Positions 50,884-61,700 of a stretch of DNA of 64,000 bases are shown here, in pieces. The stretch is from Adineta steineri (lineage: Eukaryota > Rotifera > Eurotatoria > Adinetida > Adinetidae). Location of the stretch: the NCBI GenBank assembly GCA_905250115.1, contig CAJNOI010000187.1:62001-126000 (forward strand), given 5' to 3'. The translations under genes and the position numbers were made by a program. Position 1 is the first letter of the stretch, and the number at the start of each line of letters is the position of its first letter. Under the pieces are notes generated by a model. The model was not told the DNA's origin. It saw only the letters and a list, made by a program, of their open reading frames with translations, and did not search any database.

Positions 50884-52417
50884 ATGACAGATATCTATCA
50901 ATTGAAAAATGTTGGTCACATAATACTAATCACATCACCTTATGTTGGTCACATTATTCCATTATTGGACTTAGCTAAACATTTATCTCTATACTATCGT
51001 GTTACTTATGTCTTATCGGCATCGAAATTTGATGTACTTAAAAAACTGGGAGCCATTGTTGAAGATGAAAATAATAGAATTATTTCGACTCAATCTGGAA
51101 TAGATTTCATTGGTATTTTTGATGATAATGATAGTAATTTTGAAGTAAGTTCAATATGACCACGAAATTGTACTAAAGAGTAAAATATATCACTTTGAAA
51201 GATTTTTAGTTCAACTATAAATGGTAACTTAATATCTGACATCGAGCGGATGCGTATTCCTCTTCGACAGTTACTCTTCCCTGAACCTGTTCCATCGTTC
51301 TCAGCTCCTTTACTATCAACTCAACGAATAGATCATCCTATTCACTTGATCGTCACTGATATGTATGTTCATACATTCATCCGGGATGCTTACGAAAGAG
51401 ATATACCTGTTCATATATTTATACCGTGTAGTTTGACAGCTCTTTTCACTTTCATTGATGGTTTCAACTACGTTGGAGAGAAAATGTCAATGCCAGGCTA
51501 CGGATCTACGATTCTCGAAACATACTCAGTTGCTACAGGATTTATTAGTAATTCCATTGATAAATTAGAAGAACACGCAGTTGCCGATTTGCGTCAACGG
51601 TCGCTTTCTTGTTCAAATCTACCTATTCGATTCGTAGCACCACTCATAACTACAGAATCCTTCAATATGCAAGACGTAAGATTTTTAAAAGAAATTCAAG
51701 ATCATTCATTTGTTTTTACCATCCATTTTTACACGTATTTAGACGAACACTATTGCACATGTCAAACAATGGTTAGACAAACAATGGAAGCTCGCAAATC
51801 ATTCGTCATCGGTTATTTATGTTGCGTTTGGTACAATTGCTCGTTTTACGGCCGAACAACACATTCAGATTGCTGATGCTCTAGCGCCTTATCCTACTAT
51901 CTGGACATTGAAAGCAATAGATCACAAACATTTGCCATCCTCATTTATTGACAATGAAAAACATATAGTTCTTGATTGGGCACCACAACGATTCATTCTC
52001 TCACATCCAGCGCTTCACTTCTTTTTAACTCACGGTGGCTGGAACAGCTCACTGGAATCCATGTTAGCCGGAAAATCTATGCTTGTGTGGCCATTGTTTG
52101 CCGATCAGATGTTAGGTGGACATCGTATTGAGCATGAGTTTGGTGTTGGTTTATGTATGCAAAACACCAGTTTCAAACAAACTAAACGAATTATATCAAG
52201 CGATGAACTCACAGGATATCTAAAACAGATGTTTGATCGAATATCGAAATACGCTCAAAATGCTCAGCAGATACAACAAATGTTTATGCACGCAAAAGAA
52301 GACAGTTCGAGATTCTGTTTCGAAGAAATTATCAAAATAATTCCTGATCAAATGGTCGCTCCAACAGAAAAAAAAACAACAAACTTCGATGAGACATTAA
52401 CTAAATCAGACGATTAA
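50884..52417 (+). CDS. UDP-glycosyltransferase (GT1 family), soluble plant/bacteria-like type
   Basis: This enzyme transfers a sugar from a UDP-sugar to a small acceptor. Exons 50884-51144, 51202-51675 and 51743-52417 give 469 residues in one frame. The splice sites were chosen because they keep the frame and give introns of 57 and 67 bases. The N-terminal half has LITSPYVGHIIPLLDLAKHL, the acceptor-domain start with its His. The C-terminal half has VIYVAFGTIARF and the UDP-binding PSPG box: LDWAPQRFILSHPALHFFLT, then HGGWNSSLESMLAGKSMLVW and PLFADQ. There is no signal peptide and no C-terminal membrane helix, both normal in animal UGTs. The box, with its WAPQ opening and WPLFADQ ending, is closer to plant or bacterial enzymes. 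Horizontal origin is inferred. It could modify products of the neighbouring NRPS/PKS genes. Confidence 0.85.
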
Positions 52418-53483
52418 CTTATAAAATGAACTATGAGTATAAGTAAAGTGGTATACTTATATACACCACATAACTTTATGTATTAACATGTAGTACGCAT
52501 AATTTTTTCTTAAATACAGAGTAGTTTGTCCATCAGTTTATTATGTTCGATACAAAATGACTACATTAGAATTCGTTGATCATCAGATATATAACATTTT
52601 TATCTAAAAAAACATCTAGTTTGCATGATAAATATTTAACGCGTGGCCGAAGTTGTATTTCTTGTTGCTCAGTCAGCACATCTTCTTCGTAGAAATTAAT
52701 TTTAATGAGCTTGCAAGTCTCACTCTGAATGACGTATTAATATATTCCTTCAGGTTGGGTGTGAGTGGGTCACTGTTGAGTCCAAAAGTACACGATTTCC
52801 AAATCGGTTTATTTATATTGATTTATAAATCATAAACTTTCCAATAGAAAATTTAAAATATTTGTAAATATTCTGGGATTTATAAATCGGGCCTATTCAT
52901 AAAACTTTATTCGATTTATAAACGTTGAAACATTTATCAATACCGATTTGATTTATAAATCCGGTCCATTTATAAATGTATTTCTAATTCCCTCGACTGA
53001 AAGGAGCGTATTACGAAAAAAACGAAAATGGGTATGGGCGTGGCTGTGAGTTAGATACATGAGGTACACTAGCACTCACACGCACACCCTCACCCACATC
53101 CACCCCTCACACACACCCACGCCACACCCTCAAGATGGTTTCAGTTTCACCCATCATGACACACGAGTTATTTACACCCACCGTTTTCGGCACGTACTCA
53201 TTTCACTACATGCGAATTTTATTTTGTATACACCACTCCTTTGCACATGATCTTACATGATTAGTAACTCCTTGCGGCCTAAAGGATTCAGTGCATTTTG
53301 GGCAAGTATACATGTTGCTCGAATTTCGCTTAAGTGCTTCCGTGACTTTGATTTGCTGTACACCAACTCTTCTTTTTATGGCCATATTCTAAATCAAGTA
53401 TCAGACAAGTACAGTTATTATTTTTCTATTATTCTTTTCTAGTTGCTTAAAAACAATAATCTTGATCTTGATATCCCATAGGC
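52418..53483. other. Spacer with TTTATAAATC repeats and telomere-like tracts
   Basis: A short G-rich piece (GGTTGGGTGTGAGTGGGT) lies at 52,753-52,770. Five or more copies of the motif TTTATAAATC or its variants occur at 52,806-52,980. A G-then-C telomere-like tract follows at 53,029-53,132. No supported gene. Confidence 0.5.
53029..53132. repeat. Telomere-like tract near the retrotransposon 3' side
   Basis: The left part TGGGTATGGGCGTGGCTGTG is followed after about 30 bases by C-rich units (CACTCACACGCACACCCT, CACCCACATCCACCCC), ending GCCACACCCT. It has the same G-then-C order as the other tracts. Confidence 0.75.
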
Positions 53484-54977
53484 TTATCGCCCGTTGGGGC
53501 CAACCACGGTTTGGATCAGGCTTTTCCATTGGTACCTGCTCTGCGTAAGGTGAACCAAGTCCTGAAGGCTGTATCCGCACCAATCTGTTATATCATCTAG
53601 CCATTCTCTGCATGGTCGTCCTCTTCTGGACTTTCCATCCATTCTAGAGAATACTATGTGTTTCAGGAGTCTGCTGTTGTCCATCCTGCAGATGCGTCCA
53701 AAAAGTCTTAATTTACGTTTTTTGATCACATCAATTATTGTTTCACCAGCACCGAGTTGTTTTCGTATGTCGACGTTTCGCACCATGTCTTTCCAATGGA
53801 TCTTGAGTATTCTTCGATAACACCTCATTTCAAATGCCAATAACTTTTGTTTGTCCACCTCCTTTAGTGTCCATGTTTCTGAAGCATATAGTAATATACT
53901 GAAGACACAAGTAGTTAAAAGTTTTATTTTACTTTCAACTTTCAGCTTCTTTGTGTTCCACATATGCTTCAGACTTCCCATTGCACCCATTGCTTTGCCA
54001 ATTCGTCTTCTTATTTCTTTCGAGCAATTGTTATCCCATGTAATCATGCTCCCCAAATATTCAAACTCCTCCACATTTTCGATATGTTCACCATTGATTT
54101 CCATTTGTTGATCTATGTTTTTGTCACCAAACACCATAGTTTTTGTTTTCTTGATGTTTACCATAAGCCCAGCTTCCTCTGCCAATCTTGTGAGTTGTTC
54201 GATATGTTCTTGAAGTGAGAAGTGATTATTGTTGAGAAGGTCGATGTCATCCGCAAATCTTAAGTTGTTGATGATGGTTCCACCGATATTAATTCCAAAA
54301 TTATTTGAAGTTATTTTATCCATTATTCTTTCCAAATACGTAATGAACAAAAGTGGCGACAAGGGGTCCCCTTGTCTGGTTCCAATACTTGACTGGAACC
54401 ATTCACCAAGGTCCATTCCTATTCGGACTGCTGAACGGGACGTTCCATATATTTGTTGAAGCAATACCAGTACCTTGTTGTCCACCCCGTACGATTTGAG
54501 CACCATCCATATAATTTTGTGTTGGATTGTATCGAAGGCCTTTTGGAAATCTATGAAACAATTATAGATTTTCTTTCCACTACGTTTTGCTTTTTCAGCT
54601 AGGAGTCTGAGAATCAAAATTTGTTGAACTGTGCTCCGGTCCTTTCTGAACCCCACCTGTTCCTCTGACATGTATGGATCCAGGTGGTGTTTTAGTCTGT
54701 TCAGTAGCACCATGAGTAGAACCTTTCCTGTGTGATTAATGAGAGAAATAGTTCTATAATTTGGACATTGGGTGAGGTCCCCTTTTTTGGGGATCGGTAT
54801 CAAAATTGACCGTCCCCACTGTTCAGGAATTGTTTCCTCATCCCATGCTCTGTTACACAGTTCGTAAATTTTGTGTCTCAACTTTTCTCCTCCCGCCTGA
54901 AGCATTTCCGCAGTGATTCCATCGACACCAGGACTTTTGTTTTTCTTTAATTTGTTGATAGCGTCGGTCACCTCACT
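53484..54977 (-). mobile_element. 5'-truncated non-LTR retrotransposon, reverse transcriptase ORF
   Basis: About 497 codons without a stop encode a LINE-type reverse transcriptase. Motifs in order are KLKKNKSPGVDGITAEML, RSILIPIPKKGD, YRTISLINHTGKV, EEQVGFRKDRSTVQQI, FIDFQKAFDTI, GTRQGDPLSPLLF, the catalytic LRFADDIDLL (FADD), VNIKKTKTMVF and EFEYLGSMITWDNNCSKEI. The C-terminal part contains RRGRPCREWLDDI, as in endonuclease-reverse transcriptase elements of RTE-like type. The endonuclease and the 5' end are missing: homology begins at SEVTDAINKL. ATTATTGTTTTT occurs at both edges (near 53,452-53,463 and 54,984-54,995) and may be a target-site duplication. The open frame implies a young copy, but it cannot move alone. 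Confidence 0.85.
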
Positions 54978-55047
54978 GTAAAAAAACAATAATATTTTAT
55001 TAATTTAGTTAAAAATATCTAATATGATACTTTTATTCAAATAATCT

Positions 55048-55221
55048 CAGGGTGGGTGTGGGTGTGGGTGTGGGTATAGGTGTGGATGGATGTGGGTGTG
55101 ACCGAANNNNNNNNNNGGGTGTGGGTGTGGGTATAGGTGTGGATGGATGTGGGTGTGACCGAAGATTCGTCTTTTCCTTACCCACACCCACGTCCTCACT
55201 CACACCCACACCCGCACCCTT
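55048..55221. repeat. Telomere-like tract with internal 10-N gap
   Basis: The G-rich arm AGGGTGGGTGTGGGTGTGGG continues to the N run at 55,107-55,116. The block after the gap repeats the block before it almost exactly (GGGTGTGGGTGTGGGTATAG, then GTGGATGGATGTGGGTGTG), so the gap is probably an assembly join. The C-rich arm (CCCACACCCACGTCC to CACACCCGCACCCT) ends at 55,221. Confidence 0.85.
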
Positions 55222-55742
55222 GACATAAATTAATACATCGTAACCGACTTCGACATTCATATAAACCAAAATAAAAACGATTTTCCGATGAAATAAATTT
55301 TTCATGAGAATATAATATACCATTCGATATTCGAGATGCGCTATCACTTGATGACAAAGATATTTCAACGACTAAATTTAACAAAATAACTAATATAAAA
55401 TATTTCTAAAAATATTTAATCTGATATAAACCGTCTTATCTTTTTTTTTCTTACATTATTCATATTTGACTTTGTGTATACATATAGTTCATGAAATAAT
55501 TGTGATAATACCTTGTTTTTCTATTTTATCTAAATGTAAGAAAAAAACAAACTTTTTAAAAATCTACGACACACAAAAGGACATTTATTAAGTAATGAAA
55601 AAGCGAGAAGAAGAAAATGTAGCTCTATGTTATATAAATTCACAAAGAGAACAAAAAGCAACGTCGAGAATGACAAAGTATGTCTTTATTTTTATTTTTC
55701 TTGTTTATATATCGTTCGATTGATAATATATTTCGAAGTAAA
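55222..55742. other. Spacer downstream of the NRPS gene
   Basis: AT-rich DNA between the telomere-like tract and the stop codon of the NRPS on the minus strand. It presumably includes the NRPS 3' untranslated region. No gene is seen. Confidence 0.5.
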
Positions 55743-58700
55743 TCATATTTGAATTTGTCGTGCTGGTACTCCTGACCAATTAGTTTTAGCTGGTACTTGA
55801 TCATCCTTCATCACAAATGTCCATGGTAGTAAGCGATTGTGTCCATGTAGTTGTGCTCCAGAAAGTACCAATGAATTACTCATAATCACGCTCGAATCAT
55901 TGACAGTCACTGGTACAAATTTCAACAAACGTTGCTCAAATGTATGACACTTAAGAAATAATTTTAAAAAAACAAATAATATATTTACCGATCTGTATAG
56001 CAAAGAAGTATTCTTTTACCTGAACATGAGCACCCATGTGTAAACGAACATGATTACCGATAGTTGTCAGATGAGGATCAGTAACACAGGTGATATTAGG
56101 TAGAATGACATCAAATCCAATCTCAGCACCAAGAATACGATAAAGAAAAACAAGATATTGTGTTCCAGATAGATATGATCCGACCAAGACGTAAAAATCG
56201 TTTATGAATGTATGAAAGAACCATGGAAGGTGAATAATTATCTTAGAAAATAGAGACTGTGTTCTGTTATTTTTAATTGAAACCAAATAATAATAAGGAA
56301 TACACACAAGAATAAGATGAAGAAATGGTGCAATGCCAAACGGTAATGATGAATACAGAGTGATGATAATATATTTACTTATAAAGAAACTGATACACGT
56401 AATCAATATACTATAAAAAGATACATAGTTTGAAGATGATGATGTTAAATCATTGACAAGTGATGTGGAAGAAGGCAAGCTAAAGGGCATTTCACGAGCT
56501 GGAATACCAAGTAAAACACGATTCATGTCTTTAATAACTGTATCTTGTTGAACTAAAGTAAGACTACCAACCATTGTGTTAGATACAAGTCGTGCACCTG
56601 GCATGATTGTACACCAATTAGTGAGATTTGAACCTGAACTAAGATATATCTCATCGAGAAAACAACGACCTTCTTTTGTCATTTCGAAAGGAGCTGGTTT
56701 AGCTCCACCAAATGTTGTCACACCACTTTTGATATGAAGTAAATTTGATGGAAAGTAAATAATCTCTCGAAATTCAGCGAATTTCACATCATCTTCAATT
56801 TGAGCACCTAACCAACGTAGAATCATAGATGCAAAAACGTCATATGATGGTACAAAATCGAATGAATAACGAAATGATGTTATAATCAATTGACGTAACC
56901 ATATTTTATGCAAATAATATATAGAATTAAGTGGATAGTGACCTGAAGTAACAAATCTCACGACAAATTTCAGTAGAAATGTTGCAATAAAGAGGCTTGT
57001 TAATGTCCACATTGTCCAGCACAAAGCTAAAGTAAGAGATAACGGTAATAGTAATATTCGACAGCAAGAATATATGTGATAGACGAGTAAAAGAAGGAGA
57101 CTATGTATGAAGAGAAGAAAGAATAAGCACATGAATTGATAGATAGATTGATATAATGATAAACGACGATCTTGAGTGGAGATACGATGGTTTGTTGTAG
57201 AAATGAGGCCTGTAAGAGTTGACATTGGTTCTACATAAGAATAATCTTCGATCACAGCATGTTCATACAACACAGAACGCATGCTGATGGAGCAGTATGA
57301 TCCAATGTGAATTTGATGAAGTTCGTAGGTTTGATCTTGATATGATAAATTTGCAAGCACTACTTCCTCACCAACAAATGTAAATTCATCCACTTCAAGC
57401 AACCAAGGTGCATCGATAAGTGTTGTGTATATATGTGAATGACATCCAATTTTGGCACCACATAATCGAAGATAAGAATTGTAAAATGGTGTACCCAACA
57501 AATGCTTTAGCCAATAAGAATTATTAATCGACCACATACTCGACAAAAACCACCAACGATAATAATACCAGGAATATAATTTGTCTACTTTCCTTGCAGT
57601 CGTCTCAGACCGAAACAACAAACGATGACAGAGAACATATGCAAAAAGATGAACGAAGGGAACAAAGATGACAGTAAACAATGAATGAAATTGATAAACT
57701 AACCATATGGGTAGGATCCACTGACACATAAGTAACAGAATGCCTGATATTTCGATATATAAACATGGTTTTGGTCGATCTTGATATTCCGTTACTGACA
57801 AAGCGGCAACTGGAATAGTCAAGTCTCCGTGTCGAACTAATAAAGGTTCAATGGCCCGTGCAAGTTGTCGAATAGATGGATTGGCAAATAGAAGAGGAGC
57901 ATCAACTTTAGTGCATACTTCTTGTCGAATAAGCGATAGGGCTCGTATAGCATCGAGTGAAGTACCACCCATCTGTCCGAATGGCGTATTTACATTAGGT
58001 GAATCATTATGAAATGCCTTCTTAAAAATGTGCCGCAGATGTTCTTCAAGTGGTGTCAATGTCAACGAGTCGATACACTGAATATTGTTGCCAGCTGAAA
58101 ACTGAGGCGGAGGCAGAAGTTTTCGATCTATTTTTCCATTTTGATTCAAAGGTAATTTATCAAGTATAACACATATTGATGGTATCATATGTGGTGGAAG
58201 ATGAGATTGACAATGTTGGCGTAGTTGTTCTTCATTGATATGAGATGATTGAACATAAGCAACTAAGTAGGCATCATTCCATTTCATGACAACACAAGCA
58301 GAGATGGATGTAATGCTAAGTAAACATCGTTCGATTTCACCAAGTTCGATTCGTTGTCCATGTAATTTTACCTGATGATCTTTTCTTCCTTGATAATGAG
58401 GAAGACAATTGTTATCCATTCTAACAAGATCACCTGTTCGATAACATAGTTGACCATCTATTTCAACAAGAGCCTTTGCAGTCAAATCATCACGTCCAAG
58501 ATAACCAGCAAAGATGCCTGCTCCTGCCACTAGCAGCTCACCTTCTTGGTCGGTAACAGATGATTGTAAATATTGATTCATAATCATACATCGATAATTA
58601 GAAAGTGGTCTACCAATTGAAATGCTCTGTATATTATTTCTAACGTTCACACGATGAACTGTACAAGTTATAGTTGTTTCAGCTGGACCATACAAATTCC

Positions 58701-61700
58701 ATACAATACCATTTTTTATACCGACTTGCACAATCAAACTAATTAAAGGAACAGAAAAAGGTCCACCTACAATAATGAACATATACTAAACAAATGAATG
58801 GATTTTGTTTAGAAGTCACCTACCACCGCTGCACAGTGATCGAAGATATTTCACAGCATTTACTCTTTCGTTCTTCTCGATAAAACTGAAAAAACTATGC
58901 AGAAGACTTGGAACAGTACTTAGATATGTGATCTGTTTTTTCTGTAAGACATTGGATAAATAGTCAAAATCAGTCATTCCGCCTGGATGAAGCATAATCA
59001 CTGTACATCCAACCAACAATGTACCAAATATTTCTTGAACATGAATGTCAAATGAGCATCGTGTCATTTGTGCAACTGTATCATCTTTATTAAATGAGTC
59101 AATGTAAGTCAAAGAATGTATACAATCAATAAAATTCTCATGTCGAACTTGAACCTATTAGAGAGAATGAAAATTAATCATATATTAAAAAATGAATCTT
59201 AACAAACCGCTTTAGGTGTTCCAGTTGAACCACTTGTAAAAATAATATACGCGATATCGTGTGGCACTGTTGTAGTTTTCGATAGTCGGATCACATTAAT
59301 AACACACTCAGTAACGTGACCCGTTAATACTGAATCAATATCAAGTGAAGCAATATCATCATCGAATTTGGTCTTAGTTAAATAATGAACAAGAACAAGA
59401 CGACTTTGTGTTTGTTGTGTGAGTGCATGCAAACGATGTTGTGGATCTCGAGGTGATAATGGACAATAGACACCACCAGCCATTTCAATCGCCATTATAC
59501 CGATCACCTAATCAAAATCAATCTCAAACCCTTATCACTACTTGCGAGGAAGGTTCACCAACTTGAAAATCACTTTTGAGCTGATATTTTGTGCATAAGT
59601 AGATACTAGTGAGTCTAGTAAAAGCCTAAAAGAATAGCTACTAATAGCGCTTTCTCTTCGAGTTATAATCAATTTACTGAAATTTGAGCCTTTATCTTGA
59701 TATAAAGATGAAAATCGAGTGATCACAGTTTGGCCTGCATTCTTGTTCATAGATAGTACTACGTATATATGGCATCTCCTGAAAACTTCAGTTCAATCGG
59801 ACACTTCCTTCACGAGATAATAAATTTTTAGAAAAACAGAATTTTTTTATATCGTTGGTAAAATATGAGCGCTTTTTGAAATACATTATCTTGTGAAGGA
59901 AGTGTCCGATTGAACTGAAGTTTTCAGGAGATGCCATCTATATGTAGTACTATCTATGAACAAGAATTCAGGCCAAACTGTGATCACTCGATTTTCATCT
60001 TTATATCAAGATAAAGGCTCAAATTTCAGTAAATTGACTATAACTCGAAGAGAAAGCGCTATTAGTAGCTATTCTTTTAGGCTTTTACTAGACTCACTAG
60101 TATTTACTTATGCACAAAATATCAGCTCAAAAGTGATTTTCAAGTTGGTGAACCTTTCTCGTTAGTTCCCCTAAGCAACTTACCATCGACAGACTTCGGT
60201 CGACACACTGACATACAACCTCACCTGGAAAGATATGGTATTCATTAAGAAGAGTTAAAGATAACACTTGAACATAGTACAAGAGTTCACAATATGTCAA
60301 TGATTGTTCATCTAGTTCAACAGCTAGTTTCTGTGGATGTTTCATTACTTGATATGCAAATTCATGATGAATACAAGTGACAGGAGCTGAAAATGATACT
60401 TGTGTATTATTCAATGCTTGCATCAGATATTGTTCGTTTGATAATATTAATGATAACTCATAGATTGGTTTGTTCATTTGATTATCAATAATAGATGTAG
60501 ATAATCGATCTAACATTGAATGAAATCGTTGTGAAATCTTCTCTAATGTCTCTCTTTCGAACAAATCAAGTGATGCATTGATTGTGCATGATAGTTGATT
60601 GTTGTTCATATCATGATAAATAGAAAGAGAGAAGTCGGTTACACTTAATATTTCATCTTCATTCTCGTTGAATGAGGAAGAAGCTGGAACAATTTCAGAA
60701 TCACCAATCATTATTGAATTGTTGTTTATGTTACTCTTATGTGATATAAACTCCAAAGATGTATTCAAAAATTCATATTCAGAAATATTTGGATGTAGAT
60801 CGATAATACGTTGTAGTGGAAAAAATGAATATTTCATACTCTTCGTTGTTATATCTCGAACATGTTCCAGTAATTGATGAAAAGACCAATGAGGATTTAA
60901 TTGGCATCGTAATGGAATGATATTCTCAAAAAGTCCAATGATTGCTTTGAGTTCATCTCTATATCGATTATTGCTGATGTTCATAGCCAGACATAAATCT
61001 GTTTGTCCATTAGTTAGTTTAAATAGAAAGATAAAATAAATAGCAAATGTAAGATGCTCAAGTGATATGCTATTTGATGATGCATGTGTAAGAAATTCAT
61101 GTGAGAGATTTTGATCAAAATCAAAAGAAACAGATGTTCTACGGCCAGTTCGATGTTCATTTGCAAGACGATATCGATCAAATGGTAATGATAAAGGTTG
61201 ATCAAGTTTACAATCATGAAGAGCATCAAGCCAAAACATACTTGCACCAGTCATTGGCATTTGTTGTTCAGTAACAGCATCTATATAATTAAACAAAATA
61301 ATATACTAGTAGAATGAGAAGCATCCAAGAAATAATTATACTTACAATCAAGATAACGAAGATTAGTGTTGTCATTATATAATAATTGACCTGTTTTATA
61401 TGCTTGATTGAGGTCATGAAGAAATATATTCATTGATGGATAGTCAAATATAGAATGATGAAAGTTAAAGATAAGTAGATCTTTATCAGAAAGTAGATCA
61501 TTTGAAGAGATTTGTTTGTAGTAAACAAGATGACATCGAAAGACAAGATCTTGAGCAACATCAAAACGTTGAGGATTATATTTTTCTTTATGTAGGATAT
61601 CATTGAGTTGTTCTTGTGTTTCGTAAGTATTTTCGATTAATGCATATAATCTATTAGTATCATCATAGATGTCAACAATTCGTTGCATAAATGAATTCTT

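Noticed and set aside
51712-51742. 31-base intron in the UGT gene (donor at GTTTTT)
   Set aside because: A GTAAGA donor at 51,676 gives a normal 67-base intron in the same phase and keeps the homology.
53851-54459. Plus-strand frames opposite the reverse transcriptase
   Set aside because: Antisense shadows of a long conserved coding frame.
59538-60165. Two opposite 70-residue near-identical proteins
   Set aside because: They are the two arms of a palindromic element inside an NRPS intron, not separate genes.
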